Below, piece by piece: positions 8,052 to 17,247 of a stretch of 56,585 nt of DNA (positions are counted from its first letter, which is position 1; each line of letters starts with the position of its first letter). The notes under the pieces are model-generated. The model did no database searches, was not told the origin of the DNA, and saw only the letters and a list, made by a program, of their open reading frames with translations. Position numbers and translations under genes: made by a program. Source of the DNA: an uncultured Allomuricauda sp. (GTDB taxonomy: Bacteria > Bacteroidota > Bacteroidia > Flavobacteriales > Flavobacteriaceae); contig NZ_CAMYIC010000029.1 in the NCBI RefSeq assembly GCF_947258355.1, positions 1 to 56,585 of the forward strand. Direction: 5' to 3'.

Positions 8052-8196
8052 TACCGTTTTATCGGGTTTACTGATTATTGCCACCCCAACATTCTAAAAT
8101 TTATGTTAAATACAACATCGCCCCTAGAATTAGGGTCTAAGTACATATTCGCTTTCCATAAAATTTACTGATCTTTAAGGTTTTTAACTGGCACGA

Positions 8197-8757
8197 ATGG
8201 GCAAAAGGAAGAAGCAAGCCAAAGTATTACGCATATTTAGAAAAGTACACCGAACCACTGGAGCATTATTATTTATATTTTTCTTTTTTATTTCCGTTTC
8301 CGGACTGATACTCGGCTGGAAAAAGAACTCCAACGGATACATTCTTCCAAAAACACAAGAAGGGACTACAGCCATACTTAAAGATTGGCTACCTATTGAT
8401 AGCTTACATACCATAGCGCTCAATACAATTAACAACGAAGTTCCGGGAACATCTTTTGAGGTGGACCGTATTGATATTAGAAAAGAAAAGGGTTCCGTAA
8501 AGTTCCTATTTGTTGACTCTTTTTATGAGATACAATTGGATGGCGCAACTGGCAATGTACTTTCCTTTGGCATTAGAAGATCGGATTTTTTGGAAAACGT
8601 GCACGATGGCTCTTTACTGGACGACTATCTTGGCACCAATGGATACATTAAACTTATCTATACCTCAGTGATGGGCATCTCCCTTCTTATTTTTACAATT
8701 ACGGGTTTTTGGTTATGGTACGGCCCTAAGAGAATGAGAAAGACTGGCAAATCTTAA
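8197..8757 (+). CDS. PepSY-associated membrane protein
   Basis: A 186-residue protein of the PepSY-TM type: basic N-terminus, helix 1 (about 22-40, ALLFIFFFFISVSGLILGW), an extracytoplasmic PepSY-like segment (about 55-135) and helix 2 (about 150-170) ending in GFWLWYGPKRMRK. The RKVHRTTGALLF start and TGFWLWYGPKR end are the usual landmarks. Relatives take part in iron uptake or membrane electron transfer (FMN reductase-like PepSY proteins), but this short version lacks additional helices or haem ligands beyond His18. Role inferred only. Confidence 0.8.
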   Translation: MGKRKKQAKVLRIFRKVHRTTGALLFIFFFFISVSGLILGWKKNSNGYILPKTQEGTTAILKDWLPIDSLHTIALNTINNEVPGTSFEVDRIDIRKEKGSVKFLFVDSFYEIQLDGATGNVLSFGIRRSDFLENVHDGSLLDDYLGTNGYIKLIYTSVMGISLLIFTITGFWLWYGPKRMRKTGKS

Positions 8758-8770
8758 AATTGTTCCAAAA

Positions 8771-8800
8771 GAAAACCGTCCAAACCATAAGCAAGGACGG
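8771..8800 (-). terminator. Terminator of the PPK2-M28 operon
   Basis: CCGTCC (8776-8781) and GGACGG (8795-8800) form a stem; on the minus strand it is followed by TTTTCTTTT. It lies 24 bases beyond the M28 stop. Confidence 0.7.
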
Positions 8801-8823
8801 CTACTCCTATATTTTAAACTTAC

Positions 8824-10221
8824 TTATCCTTTGATTTTTTTGGTGAGGATGGTTCCATACTTATCGATCAAGTAGACCAAGCTGGCCATTGTGGCCGCCC
8901 CCAATTCCAATTCACGTTTATTTACATGCTCAAACGTATCATTTTCGGCATGGTGATGGTCGAAATAACGCTGGGTATCAGGTCGCAAACCGGCCAATAC
9001 CATTCCTTCTTCCTTTAACGGGCCTATATCGGCTCCACTTCCTCCTTCATAAAACATGTGAATCAAGTAAGGTTCGAACAAATCTCTCCAACCTTGAATC
9101 TGTTTTACATTTTCTGCAGATGCATCAATGGAAAAGCCTCTGGGGGTGAATCCTCCCGAATCACTCTCCAAAGCAAATACATGTTGCTCATTTTTATTGC
9201 GGGCCACCTCTGCGTATTTGTTTCCACCACGCATTCCGTTCTCCTCGTTCATAAATAAGACTACACGGAGTGTTCGCTTTGGTTGGTAACCGGTTTCTTT
9301 TAAAAGTCGTAAAACGTCCATACTCTGAACACACCCAGCACCATCATCGTGAGAACCATCTCCCAAGTCCCAAGAGTCCAAGTGACCACCTACGACCATA
9401 ATTTCGTTTGGATAGGTGCTTCCCGTAATCTCGCCAATTACGTTGTACGATTGTACATCCTCCAATTGCTTGCAGTTTTGTTTAAAGTAAAACTTTGCCT
9501 CTGGATTCAATTTAAGAGTAGTGCTCAATAATTCAGCTCCATTGGTACTGATAGCTGCCGCTGGAATACGCTGGTTTACAGGGGTGTCACCATATCCCAT
9601 AGATCCGGTATGGGGATAATCGTCCAAACGAAGATTCATAGAACGTACAATAACTCCTACCGCCCCATATTTTCCAGCTTCGACAGCACCTGAGTAACGT
9701 TGGTCCACACAGCCCGAATATGCCGAGAAGGTATTGATCAAGGTGGGGTCCATAGGACGGTTATAGAATACTATTTTACCTGCGATTTTATCCCTGCCCA
9801 ATTCCTCCAAGTCTTCGATGCCCTTTACTTCTACAACACTGGCCTTTAATCCGCCAGCGGGTGTTGACACCGAACCGCCAAGTGCGCAAATGGGCACATT
9901 GGTGGTAAGTCCCGGTTTAGTTTCAAAATAGGCGAATTCGGGTACTCCCCTTACCCATTTTGGTACCATTACAGGCTGTAACCATACTTTGTCCAGTCCC
10001 AATGAGTCGAGTTGTTCCTTGGTGTACTCCACAGCATGTTGTGCTTGCACCGAGCCAGATAAACGTCCTCCTATTTGATTGGACAGATAGTTGAGCCAAT
10101 CATAAGCCTTCCCATTGGTTAGGGCTTCATCGTAAATTGCTTTTATTTGTTTTTCATCCTCTGTCTGAGAAAAAAATGGGGTACTGACCAGCAAAAAGGC
10201 CAAAAGTAGGACTGTTCTCAT
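8824..10221 (-). CDS. Secreted M28-family zinc aminopeptidase
   Basis: A 465-residue exported peptidase with a signal peptide ending near FFSQT (residues 1-19). A PA-type insert lies around residues 120-260. The co-catalytic zinc site of M28 is complete: GGHLDSWD (His280, Asp282), HDDGAG (Asp292 or 293), NEENG (Glu326/327), ESDSG (Asp354) and the late DHHHAENDTFEHV histidine. It resembles carboxypeptidase Q-type M28 enzymes and should remove N-terminal residues or cleave dipeptides in the periplasm. Its ATG overlaps the upstream PPK2 stop (ATGA), indicating translational coupling. Confidence 0.93.
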   Translation of the reverse strand: MRTVLLLAFLLVSTPFFSQTEDEKQIKAIYDEALTNGKAYDWLNYLSNQIGGRLSGSVQAQHAVEYTKEQLDSLGLDKVWLQPVMVPKWVRGVPEFAYFETKPGLTTNVPICALGGSVSTPAGGLKASVVEVKGIEDLEELGRDKIAGKIVFYNRPMDPTLINTFSAYSGCVDQRYSGAVEAGKYGAVGVIVRSMNLRLDDYPHTGSMGYGDTPVNQRIPAAAISTNGAELLSTTLKLNPEAKFYFKQNCKQLEDVQSYNVIGEITGSTYPNEIMVVGGHLDSWDLGDGSHDDGAGCVQSMDVLRLLKETGYQPKRTLRVVLFMNEENGMRGGNKYAEVARNKNEQHVFALESDSGGFTPRGFSIDASAENVKQIQGWRDLFEPYLIHMFYEGGSGADIGPLKEEGMVLAGLRPDTQRYFDHHHAENDTFEHVNKRELELGAATMASLVYLIDKYGTILTKKIKG

Positions 10222-11102
10222 GTGGTTTCTTTTTCCAGTTCTTGTTTAAAGGTTTCTAAATTAGCTTTTATTTCATCGTCCAGCTCAGGTTCCTCTATAT
10301 CTTTGTACTTTTTTAACGCTTCCATCATAATGGATGCCACTATAACTCTGGCCGCTTTCTTATTGTCGGCAGGTATTACAAACCAAGGGGCGTGCTCTTT
10401 CGATGTTTTGTTCAAGGCCTCTTCATAGCAAGCTTCATACTGACCCCACAGTTTTCTTTCTTCAAGATCACCTGGCGAAAATTTCCAGTTCTTTTGCTTT
10501 AATCGGATTCTTCGCAATAACCGATGTCGCTGTTCCTCTTTGGATAAATGAAGGAAAAACTTGAAAATTATTGTGCCATTATCCGCTATGTGCTTTTCAA
10601 AATCATTGATTTGTTGATATCGACTCTCCCAAAATTCATCATCAATATCATCAACAGAGTTCACTTTTGGAAGATTCTCGCCCAAAATATATTCCGGATG
10701 GACCTTGGTCACCAATACATTCTCGTAGTGTGTACGATTAAAGACTGAAAACTTTCCCCTTTCGGGCAAATCGATATAATGGCGCCAAAGGTAATCATGC
10801 TTTCTTTCCAGGGTAGAGGGTACTTTAAAACTATGTACCACCACTCCCCTAACATTGAAATCCTTGAAAACCTCCCGAATCAAACTATCCTTACCTGCGG
10901 TATCCATACCTTGTAAACAAACCAACACCCCGTACTTTCCATGGGCATAAAGTGTATCTTGGAAATCCCCTAAGTCTTTTCGTATGGACTTTAATTCCTT
11001 CTTGAGTTTCTTTTTGGAAACACCAAAATCCTCAAAAGTGCTTTTCTCTGTAAGCTTAACTTTATCAACTACTTTGTAGTCTTCTGTTTTTATGTCATTC
11101 AT
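10218..11102 (-). CDS. Polyphosphate kinase 2 family nucleotide phosphotransferase
   Basis: A PPK2-family P-loop enzyme that transfers phosphate from polyphosphate to nucleotides. Walker A is GMDTAGKDS; VFNRTHYENVLVTKVH replaces the Walker B region and matches the class III pattern NRSHYEDVL, suggesting AMP/ADP as acceptor. I start it at the ATG at 11102 (MNDIKTEDY), giving 294 residues; an in-frame ATG at 11129 adds nine poorly conserved residues. Its stop overlaps the M28 start by four bases, an unexpected functional pairing. Cytoplasmic. Confidence 0.9.
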   Translation of the reverse strand: MNDIKTEDYKVVDKVKLTEKSTFEDFGVSKKKLKKELKSIRKDLGDFQDTLYAHGKYGVLVCLQGMDTAGKDSLIREVFKDFNVRGVVVHSFKVPSTLERKHDYLWRHYIDLPERGKFSVFNRTHYENVLVTKVHPEYILGENLPKVNSVDDIDDEFWESRYQQINDFEKHIADNGTIIFKFFLHLSKEEQRHRLLRRIRLKQKNWKFSPGDLEERKLWGQYEACYEEALNKTSKEHAPWFVIPADNKKAARVIVASIMMEALKKYKDIEEPELDDEIKANLETFKQELEKETT

Positions 11103-11280
11103 AGGATTGAATATAATTCTTTTTAGCAATTACTTCAACCTACTTATAAAAAGTGCATTTCATCGATACTTTTACCTCTTACAGTCTAAGATGGTTCTTT
11201 AATCGATTTATTTATCCTTCAAAATGATGAAGATGTAACTTTATGGAAATCAATACGCGACGTCCCAAATCCAAAGCGTT

Positions 11281-11991
11281 ATGAAAGGCAAAAAGATTAT
11301 CCTACTTATAGTCTTTGTCATTGGCTTACTTGGCCTATGGCTCATGGCTTCGTTCAACACTCCCGCGAATGCTTGCCAATATGCAAGCTCCAATCTAGAA
11401 TACATAAAAAGTAAAATTCAGGAAGCTGTACTTTCCAAAGATTTGAAAATGGCCAAATATCATGCCTACAAAGCATTGAACGGCATTGAAAAAACAAGGA
11501 GCAACTTTCTGGATTGTGGTTGTGAAGGAGCCATAGAAAGTTTAGAAACAACACTTTCGCATTTAAAAACCGCCACAAAGGCCACGGTTTTACAAAAATC
11601 CAAAATCGGATTGCACAAGGCATTGGAGAATACGATAATCGGGCTTAATGTATTAAAAGAGTTCGAGCAAGAAACATCCAGCGAATATGGCAGCAATGTT
11701 TTGGTAATGAACACCAAAGATGTACTGGATTTTCAGAACGGAATGCTTTTAACGCAAGGTTCAGCGGTAAAAAAACAAGTACATCAATGCTTATTGGGTT
11801 TTGAATCTTCATTGGACAAGGTGGTGTCCGATGTTGACTGTAAAGATGCCAATCGATTCATAAAAAACATTTATGAGGAATCTCGTTTGACCTTATTGAA
11901 CTCAGAGCTTTCCCAACATAAAAAGGAATATCACCAACGGGTAAAAACTTTGGCCGAAGAGGCCCTTGAAAAGCTGGGAGATTGTAATTAG
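11281..11991 (+). CDS. Uncharacterised membrane-anchored helical protein
   Basis: A 236-residue protein with an N-terminal membrane anchor (about 5-24) followed by a long, mostly helical domain. Cysteines occur at 32, 77 and 79 (CGC) and late in the protein (QCLLG, DCKD, GDCN). The region from Cys32 to about 120 repeats helix-like segments with Lys/Glu. I recognise no family. It has its own upstream spacer and ends two bases from the convergent response regulator gene without a visible terminator. Confidence 0.6.
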   Translation: MKGKKIILLIVFVIGLLGLWLMASFNTPANACQYASSNLEYIKSKIQEAVLSKDLKMAKYHAYKALNGIEKTRSNFLDCGCEGAIESLETTLSHLKTATKATVLQKSKIGLHKALENTIIGLNVLKEFEQETSSEYGSNVLVMNTKDVLDFQNGMLLTQGSAVKKQVHQCLLGFESSLDKVVSDVDCKDANRFIKNIYEESRLTLLNSELSQHKKEYHQRVKTLAEEALEKLGDCN

Positions 11992-11993
11992 CA

Positions 11994-13157
11994 CTATTTG
12001 CTTGCAAATAGTTTCACATCTTCTTCGGAAACTTCTTTTCCGCCCAATATAATCAAACGCTCTACCACGTTACGGAGTTCACGGACATTTCCTGTCCAAT
12101 CGTAACCTTTGAGCAAATCAATGGCTTTTTTGGAGAAGCTTTTTTCTCCGGTTCCCTGCTCAGCTGCGATTTTTTTGGAGAAATGCTCTATCAATAAAGG
12201 AATATCGTCACGTCTTTCGTTGAGTGCAGGCACCTTAATCAAGATCACGGCCAAACGATGATAAAGGTCTTCCCTGAATTTACCATCCTCTATTTCTTTC
12301 TTTAAGTCCTTGTTAGTGGCCGCAAGAACACGAACATCCACTTTAATATCTTTATCGGAGCCGACACGTGAAATTTTATTTTCCTGTAAGGCTCTTAATA
12401 CCTTGGCTTGGGCCGATAAACTCATATCCCCTATTTCATCCAAGAATATGGTTCCCTTGTTGGCTGCTTCAAACTTTCCAGCCCTATCTTTTACGGCTGA
12501 TGTAAAAGCTCCCTTTACATGTCCGAACAACTCACTTTCTATCAATTCTGATGGAATAGCGGCACAGTTCACCTCAACAAAAGGTGCAGATGAACGAGGA
12601 CTTTTTTGATGCACCCAATGGGCCACCAATTCTTTACCCGTACCATTGGAACCTGTGATCAAAACCCTGGCGTCTGTTGGTGCCACTTTTTCTATCATTT
12701 CTTTTATGGCACCAATTTCTTTGCTTTCCCCGATCATCTCATAGTTCTTGGAAATCTTTTTCTTGAGTACTTTATTCTCAACTGCGAGTTCTTTACGGTC
12801 CAAGGCATTGCGAACAGTGGTCAGCAATCGGTTTAGATCTGGTGGCTTGGAAATGTAATCGTAGGCACCCAACCTCATCGTGTTCACAGCAGTGTCCAAA
12901 TCGCCGTGGCCTGAAATCATAATAAATGGAATCTCCGGTTTTATTTTTTTGGCGGCTTCCAAAACTTCCACCCCGTCCATTTTAGGCATTTTGATATCGC
13001 ATAATACTAGGTCAAAATCTTCTTTTTTGATGGCATCGATACCCGCAAGGCCGTTTTCTGCCTCCATTACATTATAGCTATCGTTTTCTTCGGCCAGTAT
13101 TTTGACCAATACTCTTCTAATTGCCGATTCATCCTCTATTACCAAAATTTTTGACAT
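11994..13157 (-). CDS. Response regulator, REC plus AAA+ domain without HTH
   Basis: A 387-residue NtrC-like protein. REC domain 1-120 with Asp9, phospho-acceptor Asp54 and Lys104. AAA+ domain about 140-365: Walker A GSNGTGKE (169-176), the sigma-54 contact loop GAFTSA (216-221; the family standard is GAFTGA), Walker B GTIFLDEI (235-242), FREDLYHRL and the lid GNVRELRNVVERL. The chain ends about 20 residues later, so the usual C-terminal Fis-type HTH is missing. It probably does not bind DNA in the classical way. It is the last gene of a five-gene minus operon, 10 bases after the beta-barrel gene; no histidine kinase is adjacent. Confidence 0.92.
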   Translation of the reverse strand: MSKILVIEDESAIRRVLVKILAEENDSYNVMEAENGLAGIDAIKKEDFDLVLCDIKMPKMDGVEVLEAAKKIKPEIPFIMISGHGDLDTAVNTMRLGAYDYISKPPDLNRLLTTVRNALDRKELAVENKVLKKKISKNYEMIGESKEIGAIKEMIEKVAPTDARVLITGSNGTGKELVAHWVHQKSPRSSAPFVEVNCAAIPSELIESELFGHVKGAFTSAVKDRAGKFEAANKGTIFLDEIGDMSLSAQAKVLRALQENKISRVGSDKDIKVDVRVLAATNKDLKKEIEDGKFREDLYHRLAVILIKVPALNERRDDIPLLIEHFSKKIAAEQGTGEKSFSKKAIDLLKGYDWTGNVRELRNVVERLIILGGKEVSEEDVKLFASK

Positions 13158-13167
13158 ATGCTGCTAT

Positions 13168-14070
13168 TTAAAATACTCCTATTTTGAAGCCTGTTCTAAT
13201 ATAAAAATTTGACTCGTCATTCAACAAATAAACCTTGCCCTGATCATCGTTTCTTAATATCCCCTCTTGCACAACCGTTTTACCGACCATGGCAAAAAGT
13301 GACATTCTCTTAGTGATATTATATTGGTAAACCAATGTTCCCAACAGTGATGTTAGCGATATCTTCGAAGCCACTTGACCATTATCCAAAAGTATATCGT
13401 TCTGAAGGTTTATAAAATAACCATCCAATAATAGTGCCATTTCCAAAGAGTGCCTTTTGTTAAAGTAATGCCTTAAACTTGACTTCGGTATTCCAAAAGT
13501 AAACGACCAGTTAGGATGAAATCTACGGTAATAATTGACCAAAGGCAGGGGAACCGGCAATCCAGTTGTGCTATTATAGGTCAATCCCAAAACAATACGG
13601 AAAGGTTTATCCGCATTTGGGCGTTCTTTCCAAAACGTTGCGGTGGCATTCATAAAAAAATCATCAGTAGCGGTACCGTTGATGAAATTAGAAGCCATTC
13701 TAGGTGTTAAGATTGTGACCAGATTCCAATTTTCGTTCCATTTGGTAAGGTAGCCCAAATTCAAATCGATAACATGAAAGCGAATCAACTCGCTTTTATC
13801 AAAGGGCAAGTTTGCTGAATACCCCATATCGAAACGGTTATATTCCATTCCAGTAATGAGATAGTCCTCTTTTTCATTAAGTTTTATGGGTAAATTTAAA
13901 AGCGCTTTATAGCGTTGGGTTTTGATTCCCGTATCATTTTCGGGAATATTAAGGTATTCCAGCCTAAAAATATCCGTGCTCTGTGCCCATAAATTGGAAC
14001 TACAAAGTATTACAATGAAAGTGAGCCACTTTTGGATTGCAATATGCTTAACTGAGGTTTTTATGTCTAT
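13168..14070 (-). CDS. Outer membrane beta-barrel protein (DUF6268-like), non-canonical start
   Basis: The ATG at 13848 would give only 226 residues and no export signal. The same frame is open up to the MscS stop at 14071 and encodes a convincing signal peptide (IQKWLTFIVILCSSNLWAQ, cleavage after AQ) followed by STDIFRLEYLNIP. No ATG, GTG or TTG occurs between 14070 and the signal peptide; ATA (14070 or 14064) or ATT (14043) would have to start translation. The mature part has alternating amphipathic strands and ends in an aromatic-rich segment (FYIRTGFKIGVF), typical of outer membrane barrels, and resembles DUF6268. The gene abuts mscS with no gap. Confidence 0.72.
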   Translation of the reverse strand: MDIKTSVKHIAIQKWLTFIVILCSSNLWAQSTDIFRLEYLNIPENDTGIKTQRYKALLNLPIKLNEKEDYLITGMEYNRFDMGYSANLPFDKSELIRFHVIDLNLGYLTKWNENWNLVTILTPRMASNFINGTATDDFFMNATATFWKERPNADKPFRIVLGLTYNSTTGLPVPLPLVNYYRRFHPNWSFTFGIPKSSLRHYFNKRHSLEMALLLDGYFINLQNDILLDNGQVASKISLTSLLGTLVYQYNITKRMSLFAMVGKTVVQEGILRNDDQGKVYLLNDESNFYIRTGFKIGVF

Positions 14071-14958
14071 CTATTGTTTTGGCTGAATAATGTGTATATC
14101 GCGCTGTGGGAACGGTATACTAACGTTGTTCTCTTTGAACTTGGCATTGATCTTATAGCGCATTTCACTTTTTATCCGTGGATCCCTAAAAGTATCGTTG
14201 GTAAAAAAGTATATGGAAAAAATTAAGGCTGAATCCCCAAAATCCTCAAAAAGCACAAAAGGTTTGGGACTTTTGAGTATTTGTCGTTGCCCATGGGCTA
14301 TTTCCTCCAATATTTTTGTCACCAAATCAACATCACTTCCATAAGCCACACCTACACTTACTTTTTCTCTTGTAGTTCTATGGTTTTGGGTGTAATTATA
14401 AACAATGTCACTTATAAATTTATGGTTGGGCAGTATCAACACCTTATCATCACGTGTAATGGCCCTAGTGGTTCGAAGTTTAATTTCGAACACTTTCCCC
14501 ACCTTACCATCTACTTCAACAACATCACCGACTTGGAGCGATTTATCCACTATGATGAAGATTCCCCCAAGAACATCTTTGAACAATTCCTGCAACGCCA
14601 GACCCAAACCAACGAACAGTGCTGCCGAAGCAGTGATCACCAATGTTATATCCACCCCTGCAGCACTTAGAGTGACCAAGACGGCGATAAGGTAAATCAC
14701 ATAGTTTAGAAATTTGAAAACACTGGAAAACTTTTGCTTGTCTTCCTGTTGCATTTTACGGGTTATGAGGTGCCGTAACCATTTAAGTATAAAGTTTGTT
14801 GCAATCAATGTCAGGGTCAAGAGCAACAATAACCCTATGGTTAGATGAATGGATTTTTCACCCTCACCGATATGGAATCCAAGGTCCAAAAAATCCTTTA
14901 TGGACCCCCATACATCCTCTTTAATAATCTCCTTGATATCTTCTGCTTCTTCTTGCAT
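14071..14958 (-). CDS. MscS-family mechanosensitive ion channel
   Basis: A 295-residue small-conductance channel of the inner membrane. Helices at about 38-58, 85-104 and the pore helix TM3 (about 108-130: ASAALFVGLGLALQELFKDV, with the Gly/Ala packing pattern). The MscS beta domain follows: GGIFIIVDKSLQVGDVVEVDGKVGKV and LPNHKFISDIVYNYT, then the alpha/beta C-terminal part. Likely opens under membrane tension to release solutes. Six bases separate it from the ABC permease upstream, and it abuts the beta-barrel gene, so co-transcription is very likely. Confidence 0.93.
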   Translation of the reverse strand: MQEEAEDIKEIIKEDVWGSIKDFLDLGFHIGEGEKSIHLTIGLLLLLTLTLIATNFILKWLRHLITRKMQQEDKQKFSSVFKFLNYVIYLIAVLVTLSAAGVDITLVITASAALFVGLGLALQELFKDVLGGIFIIVDKSLQVGDVVEVDGKVGKVFEIKLRTTRAITRDDKVLILPNHKFISDIVYNYTQNHRTTREKVSVGVAYGSDVDLVTKILEEIAHGQRQILKSPKPFVLFEDFGDSALIFSIYFFTNDTFRDPRIKSEMRYKINAKFKENNVSIPFPQRDIHIIQPKQ

Positions 14959-14964
14959 ACTGTT

Positions 14965-16305
14965 CTAATATCTTAACCATTTTATCAATTCTTTGTACGT
15001 TGGCTTCTTGCCGTACATTAAGATACCGGTCCTATAAATTTTAGCCGCCAATGATACTATACCCAAAAAGGTAATTATCAAAAGGACAATGGACAATAAA
15101 AATTGCCACAAAGGCACTCCTCCTTCACCTATGCCTCCTGGTAACCTCATAAGCATTACAATGGGCGATGTTAAAGGAAACAAAGAAAACCCGACTGCAA
15201 TGGGACCATGTGGATTGCTGAATACGGAAAAGAACCCAACATAAATAGCCAACATTAAAGGTAAGATAATAGGGAAAATAAATTGTTGTGTATCCGTCTC
15301 ATTATCCACTGCCGCCCCAATAGCTGCATAAATGGAACTGTAAATAAGATAACCCAGAATAAAATATATAAAGAAAGATACTATCAATAGTCCCCAAGGT
15401 ATATCAAGAATCTCCTTCGCGTATATCATCATTTTACCATCCATTGTTTCCAATTGAGATACGCCCATTGGCCCTGGTGCCACCGCTCCATTTTCCGAAG
15501 TAAGTGCGGCTACATCCACCCCAAAAACAAGTACAACGGCCAGCATTAGAAGGGATGCGGAAACTATCCAGATGGAAAACTGCGTAATACCCGCCAATGA
15601 ATTACCAATAATTTTTCCAAGCATTAACTGGAACGGCTTCACAGAAGAAATAATCACTTCAATAATCCTACTGGTCTTTTCTTCAATAACACTCCTCATT
15701 ACAAAACCCCCATAAATAATTATGAACATCATTATGGCATAACCAAAACCACCTCCAATAATGGCTTTTATTTCGTTAATACCCTTTATGCTTTTTTCAC
15801 CTTCAAAAGTTGAAAGGTTGATTTCAAAAGGTTTTTCTATACTGGAAAATTGCTCCGAACTCACCCCCAACTTCTGCAAACGGTCTTGTCGCAGCTGCTT
15901 CTGAAAAACACCTTCCAGTTCTTGGGTCACAGCAGTATTGGGGTTGTCCTTTGTAAAAAGATAGGCCGAATTTGCCGTCTCTTCCACCGTTGCCTTGTTG
16001 GGAATATAGAGCAAGCCGTAGTATTCCAAAGAATTGGTTGAGTCCTTCGCCTGCTCCAAGGTCAATTCATCCATATGCACATAGGATATATTCTTGGATG
16101 GATGGAACTCAGTTTGAAAGAAGGCACTTTCATCCAAAACTGAAACAACTCTTATTTCTTCGTCGTTTATTTTGGCCAAATAGGCAATAAGAACAATCAT
16201 CCCAACCATAAGAAGAGGACTTAAAATGGTCATTACAATAAAGGAACGGTTGCGCACCTTTGCCAAATATTCACGCTTTATGATCAACCCAAGTTTACTC
16301 GCCAT
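14965..16305 (-). CDS. ABC-2 type transporter permease (NatB-like)
   Basis: A 446-residue ABC-2 permease: helix 1 near 22-44 (SFIVMTILSPLLMVGMIVL), a large extracytoplasmic domain (about 50-180), then five helices in the C-terminal half. The ITxxKxR... start (GLIIKREYLAKVRNRSF) and EEKTSRIIEVIISSVKPFQLMLGKI are hallmarks of the NatB/YhaP-type subgroup, linked to Na+ or drug extrusion. It overlaps the upstream ATPase gene by 11 bases, which indicates a matched transporter pair. Substrate unknown. Confidence 0.9.
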   Translation of the reverse strand: MASKLGLIIKREYLAKVRNRSFIVMTILSPLLMVGMIVLIAYLAKINDEEIRVVSVLDESAFFQTEFHPSKNISYVHMDELTLEQAKDSTNSLEYYGLLYIPNKATVEETANSAYLFTKDNPNTAVTQELEGVFQKQLRQDRLQKLGVSSEQFSSIEKPFEINLSTFEGEKSIKGINEIKAIIGGGFGYAIMMFIIIYGGFVMRSVIEEKTSRIIEVIISSVKPFQLMLGKIIGNSLAGITQFSIWIVSASLLMLAVVLVFGVDVAALTSENGAVAPGPMGVSQLETMDGKMMIYAKEILDIPWGLLIVSFFIYFILGYLIYSSIYAAIGAAVDNETDTQQFIFPIILPLMLAIYVGFFSVFSNPHGPIAVGFSLFPLTSPIVMLMRLPGGIGEGGVPLWQFLLSIVLLIITFLGIVSLAAKIYRTGILMYGKKPTYKELIKWLRY

Positions 16306-17233
16306 TGTCCTTGCTGTTTACTGTTTGAATAAAAATATCATTGGCAGAAGGTATGGTTTCATCAAACCTATTTACATTTCCCACTTTGGAAAGTTCCGTC
16401 AAAATTTCACCTGTATGGGATGATGGTAATTGCACCTTGAAATTTAATTGATGGTCCAATCCCTCAATATTTGAAGAGAGAATGTTGAACTGCTTTTCCA
16501 AAGATTGCATAATGTTATCCGTCCTGCTCTTTACTTGGAGTCCTACATCAAAAATGTTGTTCTTATATGCTTTTTTTATATCCGATAATTTTCCGTCCAA
16601 GATTTTCTCCGATTTATGAATCAGGGCGATATACTCACAAAGTTCCTCCACCGACTCCATTCGGTGTGTGGAAAAAATGATGGATGTACCGTTTTCCTTT
16701 AACTGAAGGATCTCATCCTTTATAATGTTTGCGTTTATCGGGTCAAAACCGCTGAAAGGTTCATCAAAAATCAGCAGTTTTGGTTCGTGCAGCACAGTAA
16801 CTATAAACTGTATTTTCTGCGCCATTCCCTTGGAAAGTTCCTGTATCTTTTTATCCCACCAATCACCAATGTTCAAACGGTCGAACCAATACTTAAGGCG
16901 AGTTTTCGCTTCGTTTTTGGATAATCCTTTTAATTGAGCCAAATACAATGCTTGCTCTCCCACTTTCATACTTTTATACAAACCTCTTTCTTCAGGTAAA
17001 TATCCTATTGAGGCAATATGTTTTTGGGCCAAAGGTTCTCCATTGAGAAAAATTTCACCAGAGTCTTGGTGTGTAATTTGATTGATGATTCTTATAAATG
17101 AGGTTTTACCGGCTCCATTGGGGCCCAAAAGCCCATAAATGCAATTCTTCGGAATTTGAAGCGATATGTTGCTCAGTGCTGTATAGTTCCCATAAGTTTT
17201 GGTCACATTTTTGGCAACAAGGATATGATCCAT
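16295..17233 (-). CDS. ABC transporter ATP-binding protein (NatA-like)
   Basis: A 312-residue ATPase partner of the downstream permease. Walker A GPNGAGKTS (about 37-45), signature LSKGMAQK (the NatA-type variant of LSGGQ), Walker B LLIFDEPFSGFDP, H-loop STHRM. The C-terminal about 80 residues form the accessory domain usual for ABC-2 ATPases. First gene of the five-gene minus operon; a TATCTTTG -7 element lies at 17248-17255, 15-22 bases before the ATG. Confidence 0.92.
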   Translation of the reverse strand: MDHILVAKNVTKTYGNYTALSNISLQIPKNCIYGLLGPNGAGKTSFIRIINQITHQDSGEIFLNGEPLAQKHIASIGYLPEERGLYKSMKVGEQALYLAQLKGLSKNEAKTRLKYWFDRLNIGDWWDKKIQELSKGMAQKIQFIVTVLHEPKLLIFDEPFSGFDPINANIIKDEILQLKENGTSIIFSTHRMESVEELCEYIALIHKSEKILDGKLSDIKKAYKNNIFDVGLQVKSRTDNIMQSLEKQFNILSSNIEGLDHQLNFKVQLPSSHTGEILTELSKVGNVNRFDETIPSANDIFIQTVNSKDNGE

Positions 17234-17247
17234 GTAAACAATTTTTT

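Noticed and set aside
8189..8204. TGGCAC...GGGCA resembling a sigma-54 promoter before the PepSY gene
   Set aside because: The GG-to-GC spacing is nine bases instead of ten, the -12 lacks TTGC, and the element overlaps the start codon.
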